A DNA stretch of 64,000 nt from Dehalococcoidia bacterium. GTDB lineage: Bacteria > Chloroflexota > Dehalococcoidia > DSTF01 > JACRBR01. Each line of letters starts with the position of its first letter. Within the stretch, counting starts at the first letter, position 1. The notes beneath the pieces are model-generated. The model made no database searches. It worked only from the letters and a program-made list of their open reading frames with translations, and was not told the origin of the DNA. Below, one piece after another: positions 1 to 8,561 of the stretch. Location of the stretch: the NCBI GenBank assembly GCA_021462855.1, contig JAJTXQ010000049.1:88743-152742 (forward strand), read 5' to 3'. A program made the position numbers and the translations under genes.

Positions 1-104
1 TCGACCCGCAGGGGAAGATCGCGCGGGTGTTCCCGAAGGTGAATCCCGCCGGCCATGCGATCGAGATCCTGCAGGCGCTGCAAGAAGCGAAGCGCGGGCA
101 GTAG
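1..104 (+). CDS. C-terminal fragment of a peroxiredoxin (Bcp/AhpC-type), 5' truncated by window edge
   Basis: Frame from nt 3 reads DPQGKIARVFPKVNPAGHAIEILQALQEAKRGQ*, typical of the Bcp-type C-terminus. Confidence 0.6.
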   Translation, partial: DPQGKIARVFPKVNPAGHAIEILQALQEAKRGQ

Positions 105-139
105 CGCGCGGACTGTCCGCGCGGACGTGAGGTGATGCT

Positions 140-352
140 GTGCCACAGGGGAAGTGCGCGTTCTGCGGGACGTTCGTCACGGGCGGCGGCACGGCGATGG
201 GGAAGCACTCCGTCGCCTGCACCGCGTGCACGCCGCTGGCGAAGAAGTGGCTGGAGCGCCACGGGCTGATCGAGCCGGAGCCCGTTGCGGCGCCGGCCGG
301 CGGCAATGACGCCGACGCTCCCGCGGACGGGGACAAGAAGGGCGCCGAGTAG
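140..352 (+). CDS. small cysteine-containing (zinc-ribbon-like) hypothetical protein
   Basis: 70 aa ORF, GTG start, CAFC...CTAC cysteine pairs. Confidence 0.5.
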   Translation: MPQGKCAFCGTFVTGGGTAMGKHSVACTACTPLAKKWLERHGLIEPEPVAAPAGGNDADAPADGDKKGAE

Positions 353-362
353 CGCCGCGCGG

Positions 363-809
363 CTATCCTCGCTGCAGCTTCATCAGCTTGCGTTCCGTCT
401 TCTCGCGCTGGCGGACGACCGTGCGGACGGTGAGGAACAGCCAGAACCCGAGCCACGCCACGAGCGCGTAGGAGCCGAGCGCGATCCGCGTCGTGTCGTT
501 GACGGGCTTGACGATCACGTCGTCGCCGCAGATGTCAATCACGGCGACGGGGGTCGCTGAGCCGCCGCCGCCGCCGCCGCCGCCACCGCTTTCGCCGCCT
601 GCGCCATTCACCGACAGGTCGCCGGGCACGTCGGCGGGCGCTGACCCGCCGCCGAACCCCATGCCGAGCCCGAAGTTGATGCGCGCCACCGGGATAAGCG
701 TATGGCCGTCGCGTTCGATGGGTGCGCCGAAGCACGATGCCGCGCTGAGTTCATCGGGGATCGAGCCGACACGGCGGACCAGCTCTTCGGTCGTGGTACT
801 GAGGTTCAT
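363..809 (-). CDS. GerW/YtfJ-family sporulation-like protein with Gly-rich linker and C-terminal TM segment
   Basis: FGAPIERDGHTLIPVARINFGLGMGFGGG...GGGGGGG...PVAVIDICGDDVIVKPV pattern of GerW family; C-terminal hydrophobic stretch. Confidence 0.75.
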   Translation of the reverse strand: MNLSTTTEELVRRVGSIPDELSAASCFGAPIERDGHTLIPVARINFGLGMGFGGGSAPADVPGDLSVNGAGGESGGGGGGGGGSATPVAVIDICGDDVIVKPVNDTTRIALGSYALVAWLGFWLFLTVRTVVRQREKTERKLMKLQRG

Positions 810-1078
810 CGCTGCCTTCCTTTCAGGGCCTGGACGAGGGCGAACGCCGCGATTGGCGCGGCGAGAAACGCGAGGAGGCTGCTCGAGTGCTCGGGCAGCG
901 CCTGGCGGCGGACACCGCGCGCGTCGCTGACGATGACCGCGACGGGCGCCCGTTGCTCGATGCGCAGGCCGCGGCCGCCGGCGGTGACGTCGATGCCGCG
1001 GACGCAGACGACGGCGTCGATCGTCCGCGTGGCGCCGGACGAGATGGTGACGGGGGCGAGGTCGTTGATGATGCGCAT
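806..1078 (-). CDS. small protein with C-terminal TM helix, translationally coupled to the GerW-like gene
   Basis: 90 aa ORF from ATG (cat 1076-1078), 4-nt overlap with downstream gene. Confidence 0.55.
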   Translation of the reverse strand: MRIINDLAPVTISSGATRTIDAVVCVRGIDVTAGGRGLRIEQRAPVAVIVSDARGVRRQALPEHSSSLLAFLAAPIAAFALVQALKGRQR

Positions 1079-1336
1079 GGTGGCCCTGGGCCGGCGCGAA
1101 CCGCGGGTCTCACAGGGAGCACAGCCCGGTCCGCGCCGCGTCCCACGATCATGCGCCGATGAGCGGGGAGGATGCAATGGGTCACGGGCTTCAGATCGAT
1201 GACGAAAACGAAAGGGTTCGCCGCCTGGACACGACATAACGGATGCTGGCCTTACAGAGCGTTTACAGAGAGTTTCCGGCGCGGCGACGGCAGGTTCACC
1301 ACAGAATCGCCTGGCCGAACGATAGTGATAAGGAGA

Positions 1337-1353
1337 GGACGGGCGGCCCGTCC
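1337..1353 (+). other. 5' UTR hairpin (GGACGGG-CGG-CCCGTCC) just upstream of SD AAAGGAG
   Basis: Perfect 7-bp inverted repeat with 3-nt loop. Confidence 0.5.
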
Positions 1354-1376
1354 GCCGTACTGCAAAGGAGTGGGAG

Positions 1377-1871
1377 ATGTTGAAGCGACTGTCAATCCTC
1401 GCGTCGCTCGCCGTCATCGCGGCGATGGCATTTGCGGCGATGGCGCCGGTGGCGTCGGCCGAAGAGCCGTCGGGCGAGATGGTGGGCGGCGTGTTCCTGC
1501 GTGGCGCAGGGGCGATCGATGCCGAGGGCACGGGCCTTGCGGCGATGAAGGGCCGGATGGACCTGAACGTCTCGGCGGAGGCGGGCATCCTGCTCGTCAA
1601 GGACATCGCGGGTGACGCGGACGTTGAGGTGACCGGCCACGGCGAGACGACGGAGTGGCTGGGATTCGACGTGTACTTCGGGTTCGACGGCCAGGCGAGC
1701 ATCGTTGGCAGCCACGTGGCGGTGATCGTCGTCGGCGAGGGGATTGACCTGCACGTGGCGGGCAAGGGCTGGGCGTACCTGAAGGGCCGCGGCACCGTGG
1801 AGATCCGCGGGCACGGGTCGCGTCCATGGACGGAAGAGGGCACCTTCGCCGGTGTCGGGGCGCCGGAGTAG
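1377..1871 (+). CDS. secreted hypothetical protein, beta/glycine-rich
   Basis: N-terminal signal peptide MLKRLSILASLAVIAAMAFAAMAPVASAEE; 164 aa; SD AAAGGAG. Confidence 0.7.
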   Translation: MLKRLSILASLAVIAAMAFAAMAPVASAEEPSGEMVGGVFLRGAGAIDAEGTGLAAMKGRMDLNVSAEAGILLVKDIAGDADVEVTGHGETTEWLGFDVYFGFDGQASIVGSHVAVIVVGEGIDLHVAGKGWAYLKGRGTVEIRGHGSRPWTEEGTFAGVGAPE

Positions 1872-1894
1872 GCGCAGGGACACCGGTCGCGCAC

Positions 1895-1921
1895 AGCGGG
1901 GGCGCCCCAGGCGCCCCCGCT
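1895..1921 (+). terminator. 12-bp perfect stem hairpin after the secreted-protein gene
   Basis: AGCGGGGGCGCC-CCA-GGCGCCCCCGCT; no U-tract. Confidence 0.5.
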
Positions 1922-2021
1922 TGCCGCATATGCGGGATTTCCCGTGGCCAATTGCATCGCACGGCGGCGCGGCGGCGGCCCGCTGCCGTACGATACTTCC
2001 AGTGACTGCGAGGGAGCGACG

Positions 2022-2720
2022 ATGCCAGCATCGGGCAAGGTCCTGATCGTCGATGACGACGCCGCGATCCGCGAGCTGGCGTCGCTGTACCTGCAGAAGG
2101 ACGGGTTCGACGTGATCGTCGCGGCCGATGGCCCGGCGGCGATCGAGCGGATCGCGGCCGAGCGGCCGAACCTCGTCGTGCTCGACCTGATGATGCCAGG
2201 CATGAGCGGCTACGACGTGTGCCGCCAGGTGCGCGCCGACAGCAACGTGCCGATCGTGATGCTGACCGCGCGCGATGACGACGTGGACAAGATCGTCGGG
2301 CTGGAGCTCGGCGCGGACGACTACCTGACAAAGCCGTTCAACCCCCGCGAGCTCGTCGCGCGCGTGAAGGCGGTGCTGCGGCGCAGCGACGCGGCGACGC
2401 CGGCGACGCCCGCTGCGGGCGTGGTGCGCGTCGGGGCGCTGGCGATTGACAAGCAGCGCCGCGAGGCGCACATCGGCGACCGCGAGCTGAGTCTGCGCAC
2501 GAAGGAGTTCGACCTGCTGGCCGCGCTCGCCGAGAACGCGGGCATTGTGCTGACGCGCGAGCAGCTGCTCGACCGGGTGTGGGGCTACAGCTTCTACGGC
2601 GAGACGCGCACGGTAGACGTGCACGTGCAGCACATCCGCGCGAAGCTGGCGGACAGCGGCATTGCGGTGGTGACGGTGCGTGGCGTGGGGTACAAGCTGG
2701 CCCACGACCGGGCGCGGTAG
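2022..2720 (+). CDS. OmpR/PhoB-family response regulator
   Basis: KVLIVDDDAAIRELASLYL, VVLDLMMPGMSGYDVC, TKPFNPRELVARV receiver motifs plus winged-helix ...TVDVHVQHIRAKL. Confidence 0.95.
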   Translation: MPASGKVLIVDDDAAIRELASLYLQKDGFDVIVAADGPAAIERIAAERPNLVVLDLMMPGMSGYDVCRQVRADSNVPIVMLTARDDDVDKIVGLELGADDYLTKPFNPRELVARVKAVLRRSDAATPATPAAGVVRVGALAIDKQRREAHIGDRELSLRTKEFDLLAALAENAGIVLTREQLLDRVWGYSFYGETRTVDVHVQHIRAKLADSGIAVVTVRGVGYKLAHDRAR

Positions 2721-2724
2721 GCTG

Positions 2725-4245
2725 ATGTTCAGCAGCCTGCGGTCCCGGCTCCTCGCGTCGTTCGCGGCGATCGTGCTGATCACGCTGCTGGCGGCGGGGC
2801 TCGCGCTGTATGCGCGCATGGGGAGCTATCGCAGCGACCTGGACGAGAGCACGCTGCGGCAGGTCGCTTCGCCGATCTACTACAACCTCGCGCTGTTCGT
2901 GCCTGCCGGCGACGGGCAGGGCGGCCAGCTCGCCGGGCGCCGCCTGCGCGCCGAGCTGCTCGAATATTTGCGCGTGCAGAACGAGGCCGGCATCTCGGTG
3001 ATGTTGATCGATGCCGAGGGGCGCGTCATCCGGGAGTCGACGACCGATGAGCGGCTGCTCGACCTGCGGTTCGACGTGCCGGCGGCTTCGACGCGCGGGC
3101 CGGACTTCGCGGAGCTGCCGGTGCAGCGCTACAGCGTCGATGGCGGCGGCGACCTGAACTACGTGATCGTGCCGACGACGCGGCTGGTCCGCGCAGCGCA
3201 GGGCAACATCTACGCCATCGTCGTGGCGCTGCCGGAAAACAGCCGGCGGGAGGTGTTCCGGGAGCTGGCGGGACGGCTGCTGTTCGCCGGCGGGATCGCG
3301 CTCGTCGCGGCAACCGTCGTCGGCGTGGCGCTGATCGCGTCGCTATACCGGCCGCTGGGCAAGGTGACTGCGGGTGTGCGGGCGGTGGCGGCCGGGCGGT
3401 TCGGCGAGCGCGTGCCCGTCGAAGGCCCGCGCGAGATCCGCGAGCTGGCGCGGGACGTGAACACGATGGCCGACTCCGTGCAGGACTCGCAGCGGATGCT
3501 GCGCGAGTTCCTGGCGAACGTGTCGCATGAACTGCGGACGCCGCTGACATCGATCCGGGGATTCTCACAGGCGATGCTCGACGGGACGCTGGAGTCGCCG
3601 GACGAGCGTGCGCGGGCGGCGCGCGTGATCGACGTCGAGTCGCGGCGGGTGCTGCACCTGGTGGGCGAGCTCCTGGACCTGTCGCGCATCGAGTCAGGGC
3701 AGCAGAAGATGGAGACCGCGCGGGTGAGCGTCGCCGAGTTGCTGGCGCACGTCCGCGACGTGTTCGCGCTGCGCGCCGATGAAGCGGGCATCGCGTTCCA
3801 CGTGGCGGGGGAGGCCGGCGACGCGTTCGTGCGCGCCGACTTCGACCGCATCGAGCAGGTGCTGGGCAACCTGCTTGACAACGCGTTCCGGCACACGCCG
3901 TCCGGCGGGCGCATCGATGCCGGCGCGCGGGCGGCAGCGGGCGGGTTCGTCGAGCTGTACGTCGCGGACAACGGGCCGGGCATCGCACCGGAGGACCTGC
4001 CGCACGTGTTCGACCGGTTCTATCGCAGCCAGCTCGGTGAGCCGGAGATGCCGGGCACGGGGCTCGGGCTGGCGATCTCGCGCGAGATCGTGCGTGCGCA
4101 CGGCGGCGCGATCCGCGTGGCTTCGCGCGAGGGTGGCGGAACGGAGTTCGCGTTCACGCTTCCGGCCGATGCCGGTGACGCGGCGGCGCCGGAGCGGGGA
4201 GCGTCGACGTCCGGGCGGCGGGCGGGCGACGCTCCGGCGGGGTAG
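2725..4245 (+). CDS. sensor histidine kinase (HAMP, HisKA, HATPase_c)
   Basis: SHELRTPLTSIRGFSQAM H-box, DNAFRHTPSGG N-box, ADNGPGIAPEDL, GTGLGLAIS. Confidence 0.95.
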   Translation: MFSSLRSRLLASFAAIVLITLLAAGLALYARMGSYRSDLDESTLRQVASPIYYNLALFVPAGDGQGGQLAGRRLRAELLEYLRVQNEAGISVMLIDAEGRVIRESTTDERLLDLRFDVPAASTRGPDFAELPVQRYSVDGGGDLNYVIVPTTRLVRAAQGNIYAIVVALPENSRREVFRELAGRLLFAGGIALVAATVVGVALIASLYRPLGKVTAGVRAVAAGRFGERVPVEGPREIRELARDVNTMADSVQDSQRMLREFLANVSHELRTPLTSIRGFSQAMLDGTLESPDERARAARVIDVESRRVLHLVGELLDLSRIESGQQKMETARVSVAELLAHVRDVFALRADEAGIAFHVAGEAGDAFVRADFDRIEQVLGNLLDNAFRHTPSGGRIDAGARAAAGGFVELYVADNGPGIAPEDLPHVFDRFYRSQLGEPEMPGTGLGLAISREIVRAHGGAIRVASREGGGTEFAFTLPADAGDAAAPERGASTSGRRAGDAPAG

Positions 4246-6201
4246 CTACTCGAGCCCGAGTTCGCGCAGGGACGCGTCGCTGTTCGGCTCGCGGCCGAGG
4301 AAGTCGCGCACCAGGACGTCGCCATCGACGCTGCCGCCGCGTTCGAGCACGGTCTCGCGGTACTGCTGACCGGTGGCGCGGTCGAGCACCCCGGCATGCT
4401 CGAAACGAGTGAACATGTCATCGCCGAAGACGCGCGACCAGAGGTAGCCGTAGTAGCCGGCGTCGTAGCCGAACAGGTGGCCGAAGCCCGACTGGAAGTG
4501 CGTGCCGTCCGGGTAGGGAAAGCCGGTGACGGGGTACAGCTCGCGGAGCGTCGCGGTGGTGTCGCCGCTGAAGCCTGGCGAGTGGTACGCGAAGTCGAGC
4601 CGCGCGAAGAACAGCTGTCGCAGCGTGGCGATGCCGGAGCTGACGCGCTTGGCGCGGATCATCGCGTCGAGGAGGTCGTCGGGGAGCGGCTCGCCGGTCT
4701 CGTGGTGGCGCGAGAACGAGCGCAGGATGTCGCGGTCCCACACCCAGTGCTCGAGCATCTGCGACGGCGCCTCGACAAAGTCGCGCTCGGTCGATGAGCC
4801 GCTGAACTCGGCGAAGCGCGCGCGCGTGAGCGTCTGATGCAGGATGTGGCCGAACTCGTGGAAGAACGTCACGACCTCGGTGTGGCGCAGGAGCGACGGC
4901 GCCCCGGCGCCAGGCTTGGTGAAGTTGGCGACGATGGCGCTGACCGGCTGCTGGTAGGCCTCCCCGTCGAGCGCGCGACCGGGGCGGAGCGTGAACGCGG
5001 CGGCGTGGTTGAACTTGTTCGGGCGCGGGTACAGGTCCATGTAGAAGCGCGCCAACGGCGCGCTTTCGCCGTCGTTGTAGATGTCGTACGCCTGCACGTC
5101 CTCGTGCCAGACGCTGGCGCCGGCGACGCGCTCGTAGCGGATGCCGAGCAGGCGCTGCGTGACGGCGAACAGGCCTTCGACGACGGCCTCGAGCGGGAAA
5201 TAGGTTGCGACGGTGAAGTCGTCGACGGCGTACTCCGTCTTGAGCAGGCGGTTGGTGTAGAACCACCAGTCCCAGATGTTGATCTGGCTGTCGCCGGCGT
5301 GCGCCTGCTTGGCCTCGCCGAGCTTCGCGAGGTCGGCGCGCGCCTTCACGTCGACCTTTGCTTGCAGGTCGCGGAGGAACGCATCGACGGCGCCGCGCGT
5401 CTTCGCCATGCGCTTTTCGACGATATACGCCGCCCACGAGTCGTAGCCGAGCAGCGTCGCGATCTCGTTGCGGATGCGGATGGCTTCTTCGAGCACGGCG
5501 ATGTTGCCGTCCCCGCCCTTGTTCTGGTTCTTGATGAACAGCTGCCGGCGCAGGCCGGCGGACTCGGCGTTGTCCATGAACGGCATGATCTCGGGATAGT
5601 CGAGCGAGACGCGGTACCTGGTGACGCCGCCCTCGTCGACGGTCTTGAGGCCGTCGATCCAGCGGTCGGGCATGCCGGCAAGCTCCTCGCGCGTGGCCAG
5701 GATGCCGTCGTCCCAGGTGTCGATCGCCTTGCGGAAGTCGGTGCCGAGCTCGACGAGCCGCTGCATCAGCTCCTGCACGCGGGCGCGCTGCTCGTCGGGC
5801 AGGCCGAAGCCGTTGCGGCGATAGTCGCGCAGCGTGTGCTCGAGGAGGCGCGCGGCCTCGCCTTCGAGCGCCGCGGCTTCTGCCGTGGCCGAGAACTCCT
5901 TGACGGCGCGATACAGATCCTCGCGAAAGCCGATGCCGACGGCGTAGGTGCTGAGCTTCTGCTCCCACTCGCGCGCGGTCTCGCGCAGCGTGTCATCGGC
6001 GGCGACGTAGGCCATGAACTGGTACGGCGTGGCGCGCATGAGCGCGTCGGACGCCTCTTCGAGCGTGCCGAAGGTGCGGGCGAACGTACGCTCGCCCGCC
6101 GGCACGGCGACGATCTGCGCGATCAGCTCGTCGCAGCGGCTCATCGCCGCCTCGCTGGCCTGGATGACGGCCTCGGGCGTGAGTGCGTGGAACTCGATCA
6201 T
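4246..6201 (-). CDS. M3-family oligoendopeptidase (PepF/thimet type)
   Basis: VVTFFHEFGHILHQ zinc motif, overall M3 architecture. Confidence 0.9.
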   Translation of the reverse strand: MIEFHALTPEAVIQASEAAMSRCDELIAQIVAVPAGERTFARTFGTLEEASDALMRATPYQFMAYVAADDTLRETAREWEQKLSTYAVGIGFREDLYRAVKEFSATAEAAALEGEAARLLEHTLRDYRRNGFGLPDEQRARVQELMQRLVELGTDFRKAIDTWDDGILATREELAGMPDRWIDGLKTVDEGGVTRYRVSLDYPEIMPFMDNAESAGLRRQLFIKNQNKGGDGNIAVLEEAIRIRNEIATLLGYDSWAAYIVEKRMAKTRGAVDAFLRDLQAKVDVKARADLAKLGEAKQAHAGDSQINIWDWWFYTNRLLKTEYAVDDFTVATYFPLEAVVEGLFAVTQRLLGIRYERVAGASVWHEDVQAYDIYNDGESAPLARFYMDLYPRPNKFNHAAAFTLRPGRALDGEAYQQPVSAIVANFTKPGAGAPSLLRHTEVVTFFHEFGHILHQTLTRARFAEFSGSSTERDFVEAPSQMLEHWVWDRDILRSFSRHHETGEPLPDDLLDAMIRAKRVSSGIATLRQLFFARLDFAYHSPGFSGDTTATLRELYPVTGFPYPDGTHFQSGFGHLFGYDAGYYGYLWSRVFGDDMFTRFEHAGVLDRATGQQYRETVLERGGSVDGDVLVRDFLGREPNSDASLRELGLE

Positions 6202-6285
6202 GCGGCAGTCCTCCCGCACGAAGGCTAGCCCACGTGCCGCGCCCGCGCTACCGGCCGGGCGGCCGCCGCTGTTATGCTCGAACCG

Positions 6286-7923
6286 ATGTCACGCACCGCC
6301 CGCATCGCGCTCGTGCAGCTGCCGGCATTCTCGATCGAGGACGCGGCGGCTTCGCTCGATCACACGCTCGCGCGGATCGACGTCGCGGCGGCGGAGCGCC
6401 CGGACATCATCGCACTGCCCGAGGTGACGTACCCGGCGTACTTCCTCGGGCCAGCGCACGAGCGGCCGCCGGTGCTCGCGCCGGCGGAGGCGATGGCGCG
6501 GTTCGCCGCGAAGGCGCGCGAACACCGGGCATACATCGCCGCGGGCCTGGCGCTCGACGCGCCGGGCGGCGGCTACGCCAACGGCGCGGTGCTGTTTGGC
6601 CGGGACGGCGCGGTCGCCGGGCGGTATGACAAGTCGTTCCTCTGGCACTTCGACGAGCGATGGTTCGCGCCCGGGAGCGCGTACCCGGTGTTCGACACCG
6701 ACGTCGGGCGGATCGGCATGCTGATCTGCGCCGACGGGCGGCTCCCCGAGATCGCCCGGTCGCTGGCGCTGCAAGGCGCGGAGTTGATCCTCGACCTGAC
6801 GGCGTGGGTGAGCGGCGGGCGCCGCGCGGAGGAGCTGACGACGGTCCAGCGCGAGTACCTGATGCCGGCGCGCGCGGTCGAGAATGGCGTGTGGTTCGCC
6901 TGCGCCGACAAGTTCGGCATCGAAGCGGAGAGCATCGTCTACTGCGGGCGGTCGTGCGTGATCGACCCGGCGGGGCGGATCGTCGCGGAGCTTGGCGTCG
7001 AGGACGACGCGGCGCTGGTGTACGACGTGCCGCTGGCGCCGGCTGCGCCGCCGGTGCCACGGCGTCCGGCGCTGTACGGCGCGCTGACGGAGCCGACCGA
7101 GGCGCTGCCGGTGATGGCGACGTTAGGCGAACGCGTCGCGCTTCCTGAACATGAGCGGCGGATCGCGGTGGTGCAGATGCCGCCGCCGGCGACCGGCGTG
7201 GCGTTTGTCGAGGCGGCGCGGCGGCACGCGCGGCGGCTCGCGTTGCACGATGCCGACCTGGCGCTGTTTCCCGCGATGCCCGGCCGGCTCCGCGCCGCGT
7301 ACCCGCACGACGAGGTGGTCGGTGGCATGCTCGCGCTCGCGCGCGAGACGAAGATGCTGCTGGCGTTCACGGTGAACGAGGGCGCCGCGGGGGAAGGCCG
7401 GCGGCTGGTGTACCTCGTCGGGCCGGAGGGCGTGGCGGGGCGGCACGCGCAGACGCACAAGCCGGCCGCGCGGCGCTTCGCATCGCTGCCGCTCGGCGAC
7501 GCCCCGTGCGAGGTCATCGAGACGCCGCTGGGACGCATCGGCCTGCTGTTCGGCACGGAGGCCGTCGTGCCGGAGGCGCCGCGGTCGCTGATGCTCCGCG
7601 GGGCGGAGATCCTGCTCATCGCCGCGGACCATCCGCCCTACCCGCTGGCGACGATCGCGCGCGCCCGCGCCGACGAGAACCGCGTGTTCGTGGCGACGGC
7701 GAGCGCGCCGGCGGCGAACGGCGCGTCGATGATCGTCGACCCGGCGGGACGCGTGCTGGCGCAGGCGCTGGAGCAGAGCGTGCTGGCGGTGAGCGCGACG
7801 GGGAACCGCGCGCTGAGCCATCTGAAGGCGATGGCGCCGGGGACGGACGCCGTCCGCAACCGCCGCCCGGAGAGCTACGGCGCACTCACGCGCGAGCCTT
7901 CGGCTGCGGGCACCGTGGTATAA
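6286..7923 (+). CDS. tandem two-domain carbon-nitrogen hydrolase (nitrilase superfamily), second domain degenerate
   Basis: Domain 1 LPE...DKSFLWHFDERW...LICADGRLPE; domain 2 LFPAMP...THKPAARR...LLFGTEAVVPE. Start placed at ATG 6286, 7 nt after TATGCT. Confidence 0.85.
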   Translation: MSRTARIALVQLPAFSIEDAAASLDHTLARIDVAAAERPDIIALPEVTYPAYFLGPAHERPPVLAPAEAMARFAAKAREHRAYIAAGLALDAPGGGYANGAVLFGRDGAVAGRYDKSFLWHFDERWFAPGSAYPVFDTDVGRIGMLICADGRLPEIARSLALQGAELILDLTAWVSGGRRAEELTTVQREYLMPARAVENGVWFACADKFGIEAESIVYCGRSCVIDPAGRIVAELGVEDDAALVYDVPLAPAAPPVPRRPALYGALTEPTEALPVMATLGERVALPEHERRIAVVQMPPPATGVAFVEAARRHARRLALHDADLALFPAMPGRLRAAYPHDEVVGGMLALARETKMLLAFTVNEGAAGEGRRLVYLVGPEGVAGRHAQTHKPAARRFASLPLGDAPCEVIETPLGRIGLLFGTEAVVPEAPRSLMLRGAEILLIAADHPPYPLATIARARADENRVFVATASAPAANGASMIVDPAGRVLAQALEQSVLAVSATGNRALSHLKAMAPGTDAVRNRRPESYGALTREPSAAGTVV

Positions 7924-7924
7924 T
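7919..7924 (+). promoter_or_regulatory. candidate -10 element TATAAT overlapping the nitrilase stop codon
   Basis: Exact TATAAT. Confidence 0.45.
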
Positions 7925-7937
7925 CCGCCGTCATTCG

Positions 7938-8561
7938 CTGGCCGAGGTCCGCGCTATCATCACGAACGAGGCCCCCTCCATCACGACGGCGCCGGCACGA
8001 GTCACCACCGACACGCATGCGGCGTCGCTGCGCGCGCGCGCCGGCGGCTATGTCATCGATATGGTGATCTTCGCGGCGATCGCGATGTTTGTCGTGGTGA
8101 TCGCGGGGTTTGTGCTGCTGGCGTCGACCGGGTGGGCGGAGCAGGACGCGAGCGATGCCGAGTTGTACGCCTTCCTCGCGATCATTGGCGTGGGCGCGCC
8201 GGCGATCTGGACCGCGCTGAACCTGGCGCTGCTGGCGACGCGGCGGCAGACCGGCGGGCAGTACGTGGCGGGGTTGCGCGTCGCGCGGGCCGATGGCGCG
8301 CCAGTCGCCGCCCGCGACGCGCTCGCGTGGTGGTTCTGTCTCAACCCGCTGCTGTTCTCCTGGCCGATGGCCATCGTCACCGGGTTTCCTTTGGCGGCGG
8401 TGATCGCGCTCGCATTGGGCGCGTTCACGGTGTTCGTCTTCACGGCGCTGATGTTCCTGTGCCTGCTGGCTCCGGTCGCGGCGCTCGTCTCGTCTGCGCT
8501 CGATGCGCAGAACCGTGCGCTGCACGACCGCGTTGTCGGCACGCTGGTGGTCCCGGCGTAA
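7938..8561 (+). CDS. RDD-family membrane protein (start codon uncertain, no ATG/GTG/TTG before the RDD core)
   Basis: LRARAGGYVIDMVIFAAIAMF...RRQTGGQYVAGLRVARADG...ALHDRVVGTLVV. Confidence 0.75.
   Translation: MAEVRAIITNEAPSITTAPARVTTDTHAASLRARAGGYVIDMVIFAAIAMFVVVIAGFVLLASTGWAEQDASDAELYAFLAIIGVGAPAIWTALNLALLATRRQTGGQYVAGLRVARADGAPVAARDALAWWFCLNPLLFSWPMAIVTGFPLAAVIALALGAFTVFVFTALMFLCLLAPVAALVSSALDAQNRALHDRVVGTLVVPA

Noticed and set aside
561-584. (GCC)8 repeat as a phase-variation switch
   Set aside because: Triplet repeat inside an ORF changes only Gly-linker length and cannot frameshift; no evidence of ON/OFF control.
6274-6285. ATG 6274 as start of the nitrilase (MLEPMSRT...)
   Set aside because: This ATG lies inside the TATGCT -10 hexamer; ATG 6286 fits better.
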